A stretch of 64,000 nucleotides of DNA, taken from contig NZ_JAGKTC010000001.1 of the NCBI RefSeq assembly GCF_017939625.1, positions 434,413 to 498,412 of the forward strand, read 5' to 3'. Shown in pieces: positions 7,920-16,794 of this stretch (positions are counted from its first letter, which is position 1; each line of letters opens with the position of its first letter). The notes under the pieces were generated by a model. That model worked only from the letters and a program-made list of their open reading frames with translations. It made no database searches and was not told the DNA's origin. Both the position numbers and the translations under genes were made by a program. The DNA comes from Pseudoxanthomonas helianthi. GTDB lineage: Bacteria; Pseudomonadota; Gammaproteobacteria; Xanthomonadales; Xanthomonadaceae.

Positions 7920-8054
7920 TTACTTGCTGGACGCGTCTTCCACTTTTTCGCCGACTTTCTGCACGTCCTTGCCGAACCCGTGGACGGTGTTGCAGGCAGA
8001 CAACAGGCTCATGGTCAGGATGGCGAGCAGCGAGGCAATGGCGATGCGTTTCAT
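7920..8054 (-). CDS. entericidin A/B family lipoprotein (first copy)
   Basis: A 44-residue lipoprotein beginning MKRIAIASLLAILTMSLLSA with the lipidated cysteine at C21. The short mature part, NTVHGFGKDVQKVGEKVEDA, is the hallmark of entericidin-type peptides, which in E. coli form a stationary-phase, osmotically controlled membrane toxin and antidote pair. It is followed by its own terminator and paired with a second copy 160 bases upstream. Whether either copy is toxic here is unknown. Confidence 0.85.
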   Translation of the reverse strand: MKRIAIASLLAILTMSLLSACNTVHGFGKDVQKVGEKVEDASSK

Positions 8055-8169
8055 GGCGACTCCGTGTGATTGCGATTGGTACGGCGAACGTGAACGGCGC
8101 GACAGTAGCGCGGTTTCCCGCGGATTGGAACTGCCGCTGCCGGGCCGCCGTCGCGGCCGTTCAGCAGAC

Positions 8170-8195
8170 GACGGGGCCGGTCGCCCGGCCCCGTC
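8170..8195 (-). terminator. hairpin terminator after second entericidin gene
   Basis: An 11-base-pair perfect stem (GACGGGGCCGG and its complement) with loop TCGC just downstream of the stop at 8215. The following sequence has only a weak T content, so termination may be partial. Confidence 0.6.
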
Positions 8196-8214
8196 TATTG
8201 GCCCGCGGGCCGGC

Positions 8215-8367
8215 TCAGCAATGCATGTCCTTGCAGTCCTGCGCCTTGTCTTCGACCTTCTCGCCGGCCTTCTGCACGTCCTTGCCGGCGCCGGCCATGG
8301 TGTTGCAGCCGGCCAGCAGGCCGGTGGAAAACATCGCCAGCATCAACAGCGTCATCAAGCGTTTCAT
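8215..8367 (-). CDS. entericidin A/B family lipoprotein (second copy)
   Basis: A 50-residue lipoprotein beginning MKRLMTLLMLAMFSTGLLAG with the lipidated cysteine at C21, then NTMAGAGKDVQKAGEKVEDK. It differs from its neighbour by a tail that adds two cysteines, KAQDCKDMHC, so it could form a disulfide or bind metal. The pair recalls the E. coli ecnA/ecnB arrangement, but which would be antidote or toxin cannot be read from sequence. Each copy has its own hairpin. Confidence 0.85.
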   Translation of the reverse strand: MKRLMTLLMLAMFSTGLLAGCNTMAGAGKDVQKAGEKVEDKAQDCKDMHC

Positions 8368-8534
8368 GGATTGCCTCCTTGACGTCCGGGTTGGCGCAGA
8401 GGCGACGCAGCAAGCCCCGCCTCCACGCGACTACGCTGGACGCAGGCGCGTTCACCGAGGATGAATAGCGCTGGGGCGGATTCAGTTTTCGCTCATCTGC
8501 GCGTCGGCTCCGCAAAGCGCAGATGACGCCAGCC

Positions 8535-9458
8535 TCAGTCGCGCATCAGGGTCGATTTGCCGAACAGGCTTTCGACAAGGTCGACCGCGAGCTTGGCGGT
8601 GCGGTTGCGCTTGTCCAGGATCGGATTCAGCTCGACGATGTCCAGCGAACCCATGCGACCGCTATCGGCGATCATTTCCATCACCAATTGCGCTTCGCGG
8701 TAGTTCGGCCCGCCGGGCACCGTGGTGCCGACGCCCGGCGCGATGCTCGGGTCGAGGAAATCCACGTCGAAGCTGACATGCAGGTGGGTGTCGGCGTCGA
8801 CGCCTTCGAGCGCTGCTTCCATGGTGCGCTTCATGCCGTTCTCGTCGATGTAGCGCATGTCGTACACGTCGATGCCGTGCTGCTTGATCAGGCGCTTTTC
8901 CTCCGGATCGACCGAGCGGATGCCGATCTGGCGGATTTCCCAAGGCTGCATCGCCGGCGCATCGCCGCCGAGCCGGGTCAGTTCGTCCGGACCGATACCG
9001 CACAGGCAAGCCACCGGCATGCCGTGGATGTTGCCCGAGGGCGTGACCCGGCTGGTGTTGAAGTCGGCATGCGCGTCCAACCACAGCACGCGCAGGCGCT
9101 TGCCCTGCTCGCGGCAATGCCGGGCCACCGCGGTGATCGAACCCAGGCCCAGGCAGTGGTCGCCGCCGAGCAGGATCGGCAGGCGGCCGTTGCGGAGTTC
9201 GGCGCCGACCGCATCCATCACCACGCGGTTCCAGGCCACGACTTCGGCCAGGTGGCGGTAACCGGCGACCGGCTTCTGCCACGGATTGCGCGGGCCATCG
9301 AGATTGCCGACATCGCGCACGTCCACGCCGCGCGCGACCAGGGCCTCGCCCAGCCCGGCGATGCGCAGCGCTTCCGGCCCCATGCGCGCGCCGCGATGGC
9401 CCGCGCCGACATCGGTGGGCGCGCCGATCAGGGACACGGGGGGATGGGTCTGGCTCAT
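8535..9458 (-). CDS. rocF: arginase
   Basis: A 307-residue ureohydrolase that splits arginine into ornithine and urea. The binuclear manganese ligands are all visible: GGDH (near residue 98), DAHADFN (near 128) and SFDVDFLDP (near 228). The length and the start SLIGAPTDVGAGHRGARMGPEALR match arginases rather than agmatinases. It stands alone, next to the tRNA-Thr gene, so no pathway operon is evident. Confidence 0.92.
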   Translation of the reverse strand: MSQTHPPVSLIGAPTDVGAGHRGARMGPEALRIAGLGEALVARGVDVRDVGNLDGPRNPWQKPVAGYRHLAEVVAWNRVVMDAVGAELRNGRLPILLGGDHCLGLGSITAVARHCREQGKRLRVLWLDAHADFNTSRVTPSGNIHGMPVACLCGIGPDELTRLGGDAPAMQPWEIRQIGIRSVDPEEKRLIKQHGIDVYDMRYIDENGMKRTMEAALEGVDADTHLHVSFDVDFLDPSIAPGVGTTVPGGPNYREAQLVMEMIADSGRMGSLDIVELNPILDKRNRTAKLAVDLVESLFGKSTLMRD

Positions 9459-9546
9459 CGCAGTCGCATTCGTGGAAAGCAGGCGGGCAGTTTAGCCGGC
9501 CTGCTCTCTGGACGCCTTCGGCGCTGCAACAGCCGCAACCGCTGAA

Positions 9547-9622
9547 TGGTGCCGCTTGTCCGAATCGAACGGACGACCTACCGCTTACAAGGCGGTTGCT
9601 CTACCAGCTGAGCTAAAGCGGC
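9547..9622 (-). tRNA. tRNA-Thr (anticodon TGT)
   Basis: A 76-base cloverleaf on the minus strand: acceptor GCCGCTT pairs with AAGCGGC, the D arm is AGCTCAGCTGGTAGAGC, the anticodon arm is ACCGC-CTTGTAA-GCGGT with anticodon TGT, and the T loop is TTCGATT. The CCA end is encoded (9547-9549). It reads ACA codons. Confidence 0.95.
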
Positions 9623-9635
9623 GAAGGCGTGGATT

Positions 9636-10313
9636 CTAACGCAGTGCAGCGCAATCGACCGGGCGGGCTTGGCCCATGGCGGCGGTGGCGGCCACCGATA
9701 CATCGGCCCACCACTTCGACGCGCCTACCTGCCCGACCGGCTGCAATTGCGCGGCAAAGCCCGCCGCCTGCAGTGCGGCCTGGCGACGCTGCGCGCTTTC
9801 GCGGTTGCGATAACGGCCCAGGGCGATGCCATTGGCCTGCTCGCCGGTGTTGATGACGAGGTAATCGTCGAAGCCGGCTGCACCGATGCGCTCGGCGACG
9901 GCTTGCGCGGCAGCGCGGTCCGCGAGCGGCGGCAACAGTACCGAATAGGCACTGGCCGCGCCCGGCTCCTCGCGGGTGCGCGTCGCCAGTGCGCCGACGC
10001 GTACGGCGGCAGCGCCGGCAGTGGCGGCATCGGGGAACGGACCCAGCGCATAGCAACGATTCGCGGCGACGGGCGCAGACAGCGCGGCGGCCGGTGCGGC
10101 CTTGGCGACAGCAGGCGCGATCGGCGGCGTTTCAATGCGAGGCGAAGCAACCGGGGACGGCGCCGGCATGCGCTCGGCGATCAGTTGCAACCTCGGCACC
10201 CCCGTCGGCTGTTCCGGCGCGGCCGGCGCAGCGCCACCGGGACGCGATAGCCACCACATGGCGACGCCCAGGTTGAGGATGGCGAGGAATACGATCAGCG
10301 CGCGGATCAGCAT
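9636..10313 (-). CDS. SPOR domain membrane-anchored protein
   Basis: A 225-residue protein with one N-terminal membrane helix (LIRALIVFLAILNLGVAMWW), a Pro/Ala-rich linker to about residue 85 and a SPOR-like domain at about 86-205 (CYALGPFPDAATAGAA, DDYLVINTGEQANGIALGRYRNRESAQRRQAAL). SPOR domains bind denuded peptidoglycan glycan strands at division septa, so a periplasmic cell-wall role is likely. It lies downstream of birA and coaX on the same strand with a 45-base gap. Confidence 0.8.
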   Translation of the reverse strand: MLIRALIVFLAILNLGVAMWWLSRPGGAAPAAPEQPTGVPRLQLIAERMPAPSPVASPRIETPPIAPAVAKAAPAAALSAPVAANRCYALGPFPDAATAGAAAVRVGALATRTREEPGAASAYSVLLPPLADRAAAQAVAERIGAAGFDDYLVINTGEQANGIALGRYRNRESAQRRQAALQAAGFAAQLQPVGQVGASKWWADVSVAATAAMGQARPVDCAALR

Positions 10314-10358
10314 GGCGGGATTCTATTGTCTTTCCTCCTCCCCCCGGGAGAAGGAAAG

Positions 10359-11096
10359 TCAACCGCGTCCCACCTTCGCCCACGTCGCCAGGCCGTGCAG
10401 TACCAGCGACGGCTCCCATACCGTCTGCGGCAAATGGCCGCGCAGCGTATCGGCGCCACCGCCATGCAGCAGCAAGCGCGGGCGCGCGCCGAGCAGGCGC
10501 TCGCCTTCGTGCAGGCTGCGCTCGACCAGGGCCAGCGCCGCGCCTTCGCAACCCGAAGCCAGCGCGTCTTCGGTATCGGCGGCGAACTCGCCGAACGCGC
10601 CGCCGGTTTCCGGCAACTGCGCCGCGGCCTCGTGCAGCGCGCGGCGCATCAGCGTGGGCGACGGCGCGATGCGGCCGCCGCGATGACGGCCCTCGCCATC
10701 GAGCAGATCGATGGTCAGCGCCGTGCCGACGCCGGCGATCAGCCATGGCGACGGGCCGCGCGCGTGTGCGGCGAGCATGGCGAGGAACCGATCCACGCCC
10801 AGCTTCGCCGGTTGTGCATAGGCGATGCGCACGCCGGCCAGGCGCGGCTGGGTGCGTGCGACGGAAATGCGGTCGAAGCGCGCGCTCAATGCATCGAGCA
10901 CCGCGACGGTCAACGTCGGCGACGCGACGCTGGCCACGTAGGCGCAACCGCCGTGCGCCGGCAGCACTTCATCCAATGCCGCGACGAAACGGTCTTCGTC
11001 GTGGCCCAAAGCCTGTACTTCGCCCGGCGCGCCGTCGTCCCGCAACGGCGCGCACTTCAGGCGGGAATTGCCCAGGTCGAACAGCCATTCGCTCAT
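10359..11096 (-). CDS. coaX: type III pantothenate kinase
   Basis: A 245-residue ASKHA-fold kinase that phosphorylates pantothenate, the first step to coenzyme A. Diagnostic parts are the N-terminal phosphate loop FDLGNSRLK, the active-site region KLGVDRFLAML and GVGTALTIDLLDGEGRHRGGRIAPS. Its start overlaps the birA stop by four bases (11093-11096). The birA-coaX pairing is common in gamma-proteobacteria. Type III enzymes are not feedback-inhibited by coenzyme A. Confidence 0.93.
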   Translation of the reverse strand: MSEWLFDLGNSRLKCAPLRDDGAPGEVQALGHDEDRFVAALDEVLPAHGGCAYVASVASPTLTVAVLDALSARFDRISVARTQPRLAGVRIAYAQPAKLGVDRFLAMLAAHARGPSPWLIAGVGTALTIDLLDGEGRHRGGRIAPSPTLMRRALHEAAAQLPETGGAFGEFAADTEDALASGCEGAALALVERSLHEGERLLGARPRLLLHGGGADTLRGHLPQTVWEPSLVLHGLATWAKVGRG

Positions 11097-12073
11097 TTCG
11101 CCCTCACGCTGACGTCGCCGGCATACAGCCGTTGTTCGCTGCCTTCGATCTGCATGCGCAATGCCCCGTCTTCGGCAAGGCCAGAAGCAATGCCGCGGCG
11201 GGTACGCAGGCCTTCATGCACGTCCACTTCGCGACCTGCCAGGGCATCGAGCGCGGCGTAACGCGGCAGGAACGGCGCCAGGCCTTCGGCATCGAACCGG
11301 TCGAACGCCGGCAACAGCGCACCGAGCAGCGCGGCAACGATCCGGTTGCGCGATACCGCTTCGGCGGACAGCGACTGCAAATCGATCCACGGCTGGTCGA
11401 TGCCGGCCGCATGCGTTTCCGGCATGCGCACGTTGATGCCCAGCCCGACCACGGCCCGCACCGGGCCGCCGTGTTCGCCGCCACCTTCGACCAGCAAACC
11501 GCCGAGCTTGCGGAACCCATTCGGCGACACCACCACCAGATCGTTCGGCCATTTCAGGCGCGCGCCATCGAAACCCGCCTCGCGCAGCGCTTCGGCGGCG
11601 GCGATGCCGGCCACCAGGCTCAGTCCACCCAGCCTCGCGAGCCCCCCTCCGAACTGCCGGGCCAGCGACAGGTAGATGTGCGCGGCCAGCGGCGAGGCCC
11701 AGGCGCGGCCACGGCGGCCGCGGCCGCCGGTCTGGCGCTCGGCCAACAGCACTTCCACGCCGCGCACGGGCGTGCTGCGACGCAACAACTCGGAGTTGGT
11801 CGAATCCAGCGACCAGGCGACTTCCAGACCCGCCAGACCTGCCCGCAGCGGGGCAGGCAGCGCGGCGCGGATCGCCTGGGCGTCGAGCCAGTCCGGCGCC
11901 CGGGCCAGTGCATACCCCTGCCCCGGCCGGGCCTCGATATCGACGCCTGCCTCGCGCAGGGCCTCGATCCGCTTCCACATCGCCGCGCGGGTCAGGCCCG
12001 TTTCGCGGGCCAGTTCGGCACCGGAAACCGGGCCGGCCGCCAGTCGCAGCAACAGGTCGCGATCCACGCTCAT
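11093..12073 (-). CDS. birA: bifunctional biotin ligase / biotin operon repressor
   Basis: A 326-residue BirA. Residues 1-60 form a winged helix-turn-helix (GAELARETGLTRAAMWKRIEALR), so it should also act as a biotin-responsive repressor. The ligase domain carries the biotinyl-AMP loop TGGRGRRGRAW, the active-site KWPNDL and the C-terminal SH3-like domain near residues 275-320. It attaches biotin to carboxylase carrier proteins. coaX begins inside its 3' end. Confidence 0.93.
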   Translation of the reverse strand: MSVDRDLLLRLAAGPVSGAELARETGLTRAAMWKRIEALREAGVDIEARPGQGYALARAPDWLDAQAIRAALPAPLRAGLAGLEVAWSLDSTNSELLRRSTPVRGVEVLLAERQTGGRGRRGRAWASPLAAHIYLSLARQFGGGLARLGGLSLVAGIAAAEALREAGFDGARLKWPNDLVVVSPNGFRKLGGLLVEGGGEHGGPVRAVVGLGINVRMPETHAAGIDQPWIDLQSLSAEAVSRNRIVAALLGALLPAFDRFDAEGLAPFLPRYAALDALAGREVDVHEGLRTRRGIASGLAEDGALRMQIEGSEQRLYAGDVSVRAK

Positions 12074-12205
12074 GCGGGCAGGCTGAACAGGCGGAAGGGG
12101 GACATGCGGTCATTATGCGCGACGAATGCAGCCGCTTCGCCCCGCCCCCGGGGTTTCGCGCTATATTCAGCCGGTTATCCGCCCGCCTCTGCCGAAGGAT
12201 TCGCC

Positions 12206-12532
12206 ATGCGCCGCACCGCCTGCCTATTGCACGCCACCAGCCTCGGCCTGTTGCTGTTGTGCGCGGTCGCGCCGGCCATGGCGCGCAGCGGCGTCAACGC
12301 CGCGGCCAACGGCGACGGCCCCTGCACCGAAACCCAGGACCCGGCCACCGAACGCGCGCGCCAGACCGCTGAATCGCGCAACAAGGTGACCGTGCCGGCG
12401 ACCGCGAAACCGGCCGTGCGCAGCGCCGGCGGCGGCAACGCCGTGACCCGTGGCGGCGGCGGCGACGACACTCCCGCGCTGCGCTCGCATGGCGCGAAGT
12501 GGCACAGCTTCCTGCCGGGCATGTTCCGCTGA
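12206..12532 (+). CDS. small exported protein of unknown function
   Basis: A 108-residue protein with a signal peptide (RRTACLLHATSLGLLLLCAV, cleavage after AMA). The mature part is polar, with a Gly-rich run (GGGNAVTRGGGGDD) and a distinctive end, KWHSFLPGMFR. I do not recognise a domain. Its 3' end overlaps the GTG start of mtfA in a different frame by 34 bases, which argues that mtfA may really start later. Confidence 0.6.
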   Translation: MRRTACLLHATSLGLLLLCAVAPAMARSGVNAAANGDGPCTETQDPATERARQTAESRNKVTVPATAKPAVRSAGGGNAVTRGGGGDDTPALRSHGAKWHSFLPGMFR

Positions 12533-13284
12533 CCGTCAGGTCCTGGCTCGACCGGCTGCGCGGCAAGCCGGCTTCCCTTCCGAACGAATTGTGGCGCGAC
12601 CTGCGCGCCGGCATGCCGTGGCTGTCGCAGCTGGACGACGCGCGCGGCGAACGCCTGCGCGCGCTGGCCGAACGCTTCCTGCACGAGAAGACCGTAACCC
12701 CGCTGGACGGCCTGACGCTGGATCAACGCCAACGCACGCAACTGGCGGTGCTGTGCTGCCTGCCGCTGCTGGAATTCGGCGCCAACGGCCTGCGCGGCTG
12801 GTCGCAGTTGCTGGTGTATCCGGAAGCGTTCCGCGTGCATCGCAGCCACGTCGATGCGGCCGGCGTGCTGCACGAATGGGAAGACGAGCTGATCGGCGAA
12901 GCCTGGGACAGCGGCCCGCTGGTGCTGTCGTGGGCCGACGTGCAGGCCGACCTGGACGAGCCCGACGCCGGCTTCTGCGTGGCCGTGCACGAGATGGCGC
13001 ACAAGCTCGACGCGCTGGACGGCGCGATGGACGGCACGCCGCTGTTGCCGCGCGAATGGCAGCGCGAATGGGCGCGCGATTTCCAGCGCAGCTACGACGC
13101 GTTCTGCGCCAGCGTCGACCGCGGTCGCGAAACCCGCATCGACCCTTACGCAGCCGAGTCGCCCGAGGAATTCTTCGCGGTCGCCAGCGAATACCACTTC
13201 TCGGCACCACGGGAACTGCAGGCGGAGCTGCCGGAAGTCGCCGCGCACCTGCGGCGGCTCTACGGCGCGTCGCCGTTCATGTAA
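12499..13284 (+). CDS. mtfA: MtfA/YeeI-type zinc peptidase
   Basis: A 261-residue protein of the MtfA family. The zinc-binding HExxH motif is HEMAHKLD near residue 161, with the downstream ESPEEFFAVASEYHF segment supplying the third ligand. In E. coli, MtfA binds and titrates the glucose repressor Mlc and has aminopeptidase activity. The GTG at 12499 overlaps the preceding gene; the conserved part begins at LDRLRGKP about 17 codons later, and no ATG lies between, so the true start is uncertain. Confidence 0.87.
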   Translation: MAQLPAGHVPLTVRSWLDRLRGKPASLPNELWRDLRAGMPWLSQLDDARGERLRALAERFLHEKTVTPLDGLTLDQRQRTQLAVLCCLPLLEFGANGLRGWSQLLVYPEAFRVHRSHVDAAGVLHEWEDELIGEAWDSGPLVLSWADVQADLDEPDAGFCVAVHEMAHKLDALDGAMDGTPLLPREWQREWARDFQRSYDAFCASVDRGRETRIDPYAAESPEEFFAVASEYHFSAPRELQAELPEVAAHLRRLYGASPFM

Positions 13285-13396
13285 CGCACTTCATGTAACG
13301 CTCCCGTGCAGCGGGCGGCTTGCCACGCCCGGCATTTGCCTGCACGCTTGCCGCAGCGGCCCGTCGGCCTCGGCGGCGCCGCGACAGGGGGAAGCT

Positions 13397-14503
13397 GTGA
13401 GCGGCAAGAACATCCATTGGGCGGTGGCGCTGAACCGGCGCAATCGCTCGCTGTCTTTCGCGTTGTCGTTCCTCGTGGTCGGCACGCATCTGCAAGTCGT
13501 CGGCGCTTCTCCCTTGCAGTGGCTGCTGCTGACGCTGCAGCTGCTCGCCTACCCGCAACTGGTCTACTGGCGTGCGCTGCGTTCCGCCGATCCCTTGCGC
13601 GCGGAAGTACACAACATGCTGCTCGATGGCGTGCTGCTGGGCGCATGGTGCGCGTTCTGGGGCATGCCATTGTGGCTGTGCTTCCTGTTCTTCATCTGCG
13701 TCTGCCTGAACCTGATGATCTTCGAGGGCCTGCCCGGCCTGGCGCGTGCGCTCGCGGCGATCTGCGTCGGCGTCGTGCCGGTGGCATTGCTCACCGGCTT
13801 CCGGTTCCGGCCTGATACCACCCTGGCGACCAGCCTGCTGTGCATCGCCATGCTGGCCACCTATTTGCTGACCTTCGCCTATGGCGCGTACCGGCGCGGC
13901 CTGGCTTTGCGCGAAAGCAGCGCACAGTTGCACGCGCGCCTCGAGGAAATCACCACGCTGCAGACGCGGCTGCAGGAACAGGCTTCGCGCGATCCGCTGA
14001 CCGGCCTGTTCAACCGACGCCATTTCGATCGCGCGTTGGCCGAGACGCTGGCGCATTGCATCCGCGACGACAGGCCGCTGACGCTGGCGATCACCGATAT
14101 CGACCATTTCAAGAAGATCAACGACAACCACGGCCATCTGGCAGGCGATGAGGTGCTGCGCAGCCTCGCCGATCTGCTGTCCGACAGGGTGGGCGATGCA
14201 GGCATGGTGTGCCGGTTCGGCGGTGAGGAGTTCCTGCTGATGTTGCCGGGCATGCCGGCGACGGAAGCGTGCGGGTTCGCCGATGCGTTGCGCAGGGAGT
14301 TCGAATCCTCGCGGGTGAGGATGTATGGCGAGGAGATCGGTACCACGCTGTCGTTCGGTGTCGCCGTTGCTCCCGAGGACGCTGCGGAAGCGCATGCATT
14401 GCTGCGCAGGGCGGACGCCGCGCTCTACACGGCCAAGCTGCGCGGACGCAATCGCGTGGTGATGTTCTCCCCCGTCGACCTCGCCGACGCCGCGGCGTCG
14501 TGA
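13397..14503 (+). CDS. MASE2 membrane sensor - GGDEF diguanylate cyclase
   Basis: A 368-residue protein. The N-terminal 165 residues hold several membrane helices of MASE2 type, as in E. coli DgcC/AdrA (LSFALSFLVVGTHLQVVGAS, LLDGVLLGAWCAFWGMPLWL). A short coiled coil (ESSAQLHARLEEITTLQTRL) leads to a GGDEF domain with active site GGEEF at 275-279, so it should make cyclic di-GMP. The positions of the RxxD inhibitory site before GGEEF are glycines, so product inhibition is probably absent. The start is a GTG after a GGGGGAAG ribosome-binding site. Confidence 0.9.
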   Translation: MSGKNIHWAVALNRRNRSLSFALSFLVVGTHLQVVGASPLQWLLLTLQLLAYPQLVYWRALRSADPLRAEVHNMLLDGVLLGAWCAFWGMPLWLCFLFFICVCLNLMIFEGLPGLARALAAICVGVVPVALLTGFRFRPDTTLATSLLCIAMLATYLLTFAYGAYRRGLALRESSAQLHARLEEITTLQTRLQEQASRDPLTGLFNRRHFDRALAETLAHCIRDDRPLTLAITDIDHFKKINDNHGHLAGDEVLRSLADLLSDRVGDAGMVCRFGGEEFLLMLPGMPATEACGFADALRREFESSRVRMYGEEIGTTLSFGVAVAPEDAAEAHALLRRADAALYTAKLRGRNRVVMFSPVDLADAAAS

Positions 14504-14518
14504 CCCGCGCCGCCGGCG

Positions 14519-15961
14519 CTACAGGCCGGCCGGGAGACGCACTTCGAATCGCGCGCCACCGAGTTCCGGGGAGCGGCCGACGTGCAGTTCCCCGCGATAG
14601 TCCTTCACCAGGTCCTGCACGATGGCCAGGCCGATGCCGTGGCCCTGCACGCGTTCGTCGCCACGCACGCCGCGTTGCAGGACGTGGGCCACGTCCTCCT
14701 CGGCGATGCCGGGGCCGTCGTCGTCGACCGCCAGCAGCAGGCCGGCGCGGCGGTTCGGCACGCCCGAGACCGGGGCGACGGTCAGCAGCACGCGCGAGCG
14801 CGCCCACTTGAACGCGTTCTCCAGCAGGTTGCCCATCAATTCCTGCAAATCGCCCGGTTCGCCATGGAAGCGCGCGGCCGGGTCGATCTCGAACTCGCAG
14901 ATGACCCGCTTGGCCGCATACACCTTCTCCAGCCCGCGCACGATCTCCTCGGCATGCGGCTCGATCGGAAGCGGCGCGGCGAACAGCTTGTGGCCGCCGG
15001 ACGCGGCGCGCGCCAGCTGGTAGGACACCAGGTTGTTCATGCGCCGCAACTGCGTGTCGAGTTCGTCGCGCAAGGCGATGGCATGCACGCCATCGTCGAG
15101 TTGCGCGCGCAACACGGCCAGCGGGGTCTTCAGGCTATGCGCAAGATCGGCCAGCGTGTTGCGCTGGCGGTCGAGGTGCTCGCGCTCGCTTTCGATTAGC
15201 GCGTTGATGCTTTCGGTCAGCGGCTCCAGCTCGCGCGGGTGGCGCTGGCTCATGTGTTCGAGCTGGCCGCGCTGCACCTGTTCCAGTTCGTCGACCACGC
15301 GGTTCAACGGACGCAGGCTCCAGCGCAGCACGTACATCTGCAGCAGCAGCAGGACCACGCCGGCGCCGCCGAGGTACACCCACAGCGCGCCGCGGAACAC
15401 GCGCAGCTGGGCCGCCAGGGCTGCGGTGTCCTCGAGGATGTAGACGGTGATCGGGAACTCGTTGTTGGCGTCGCTGGGCGAGGTCCAGATCAGACCGATA
15501 CCGTAGCGGTACACCTCGCTGCGGCTGCCATCGATCTCGGTGATCGGTAGCGGGCCTTCGAAGACTTCCTGCTTCGGTGCCAGCATCGGCCCCACCGGCA
15601 GTTCCGGGCCTTCGCCAGAACGGCTGACCCAATGCGAATCCTGCAACACCACTTGCGCGTACAGGCCGCTGCCGGGGCGGACGAAACGCGAGTCCGGGGG
15701 GTTGGTGTCGACGACGTAATCGATCACCGCGTTGTCGCGGTCGAAGTCGATGCCGTTGAGGTAGGCCTTGGCGTAGCTGGCCATGCGTTCGCGCAGGTTG
15801 CGCTGCGCGGTCGGCTGGAAGGCCTTGTCCAGCGCGTAGCCGGCGAGGAACAGGAACGCGACCAGGCCCAGGCTGGCGGCGAGCAACTGCCGGGCCCGCA
15901 ACGAACGCGGGCGCCATCCGCTGAACGGATCGCGCCCGGTAGACGTCGCTGCTTTAAGCAT
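14519..15961 (-). CDS. phoQ: PhoQ-type sensor histidine kinase
   Basis: A 480-residue kinase with two membrane helices (about 25-45 and 192-212), a periplasmic sensor domain between them, a HAMP linker, the H box LADLAHSLKTPLAVL with the phosphorylated histidine, and an HATPase domain (N box LMGNLLENAFKWA, G boxes DDDGPGI and GHGIGLAI). The architecture matches the PhoQ family, which senses divalent cations and antimicrobial peptides. It lies 87 bases downstream of phoP. The periplasmic domain lacks an obvious long acidic patch. Confidence 0.88.
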   Translation of the reverse strand: MLKAATSTGRDPFSGWRPRSLRARQLLAASLGLVAFLFLAGYALDKAFQPTAQRNLRERMASYAKAYLNGIDFDRDNAVIDYVVDTNPPDSRFVRPGSGLYAQVVLQDSHWVSRSGEGPELPVGPMLAPKQEVFEGPLPITEIDGSRSEVYRYGIGLIWTSPSDANNEFPITVYILEDTAALAAQLRVFRGALWVYLGGAGVVLLLLQMYVLRWSLRPLNRVVDELEQVQRGQLEHMSQRHPRELEPLTESINALIESEREHLDRQRNTLADLAHSLKTPLAVLRAQLDDGVHAIALRDELDTQLRRMNNLVSYQLARAASGGHKLFAAPLPIEPHAEEIVRGLEKVYAAKRVICEFEIDPAARFHGEPGDLQELMGNLLENAFKWARSRVLLTVAPVSGVPNRRAGLLLAVDDDGPGIAEEDVAHVLQRGVRGDERVQGHGIGLAIVQDLVKDYRGELHVGRSPELGGARFEVRLPAGL

Positions 15962-16048
15962 CCGCCATTATTCCTCTGTCCCCGGCCCCGCGAAGCCCGC
16001 GGGGCGTTCGCCTACGGCACGCGGCAATGCCGCGCAAGCGCCGTAGGC

Positions 16049-16732
16049 TCACCCCTCATTGCGCGCAATGGCGAAGCGATATCCGCGGCCGCGCACGGTT
16101 TCGATCGGCCGGATCTCGCCTTCCGGATCCAGCTTCTTGCGCAGGCGGCCGATGAAGACCTCGAGCACGTTGGAATCGCGGTCGAAATCCTGCTGGTAGA
16201 TGTGCTCGGTCAGGTCGGCCTTCGAGACCAGCTCGCCGGCGTGCATCATCAGGTATTCGAGCACCTTGTATTCGTAGCTGGTCAGGTCGACGTTGCTGCC
16301 GTTGACGCTGACCGTCTGCGCGGCCAGGTCCAGCGCGACCGGGCCGCATTCCAGGGTCGGCTTGCTCCAGCCGGCGGCGCGGCGCAGCAGCGCATTGACG
16401 CGCGCCAGCAGCTCTTCGACGTGGAACGGCTTCACCAGGTAGTCGTCGGCACCCTGCTTCAGGCCCTCGACCTTGTCCTGCCAGCTGGAACGGGCGGTCA
16501 GGATCAGCACGGGGAATTTCTTGCCCTCGTCGCGCAGGGCCTTGATCAGCTCCATGCCCGACATCTTGGGCAGGCCCAGGTCGATGATGCCCACGTCGAA
16601 CGGCACCTCACGGCCCATGTACAGGCCTTCCTCGCCGTCCTGGGCGGCATCGACCGCGAAACCTTCGCGCTTCAGCCGCGCGGCCAGGGTTTCACGCAAG
16701 GGGGCTTCGTCTTCTACCAGCAAGATACGCAT
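16049..16732 (-). CDS. phoP: PhoP-type response regulator (OmpR family)
   Basis: A 227-residue regulator. The receiver domain (1-115) has acidic pocket ED at 8-9, the phosphorylated aspartate in GIIDLGLPKMSG at about 51, the conserved T in LILTARSS and K in LVKPF. The C-terminal winged helix (130-225) ends in the recognition segment DRDSNVLEVFIGRLRKKLD. It should control a PhoP regulon together with the adjacent PhoQ. The upstream gap holds a 13-base direct repeat that could be an autoregulatory site. Confidence 0.92.
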   Translation of the reverse strand: MRILLVEDEAPLRETLAARLKREGFAVDAAQDGEEGLYMGREVPFDVGIIDLGLPKMSGMELIKALRDEGKKFPVLILTARSSWQDKVEGLKQGADDYLVKPFHVEELLARVNALLRRAAGWSKPTLECGPVALDLAAQTVSVNGSNVDLTSYEYKVLEYLMMHAGELVSKADLTEHIYQQDFDRDSNVLEVFIGRLRKKLDPEGEIRPIETVRGRGYRFAIARNEG

Positions 16733-16794
16733 GGACTCTCCTCAGAAGGGGCGACCGCCCGTTCACGAACGCGATGGGCGTAGTGGAACAGATC

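Noticed and set aside
7920-8367. Entericidin pair as a proven toxin-antidote system
   Set aside because: Both are short lipoproteins of the family, but nothing in sequence shows toxicity or which would be the antidote.
10322-10358. Hairpin with CTCCCCCCGGGAG core as terminator of coaX
   Set aside because: The arms are imperfect and there is no T-run; it may be a degenerate repeat.
12499-12532. A true 34-base coding overlap between the exported protein gene and mtfA
   Set aside because: The mtfA start is uncertain and its conserved sequence begins later, so the overlap may be an artefact of choosing the GTG.
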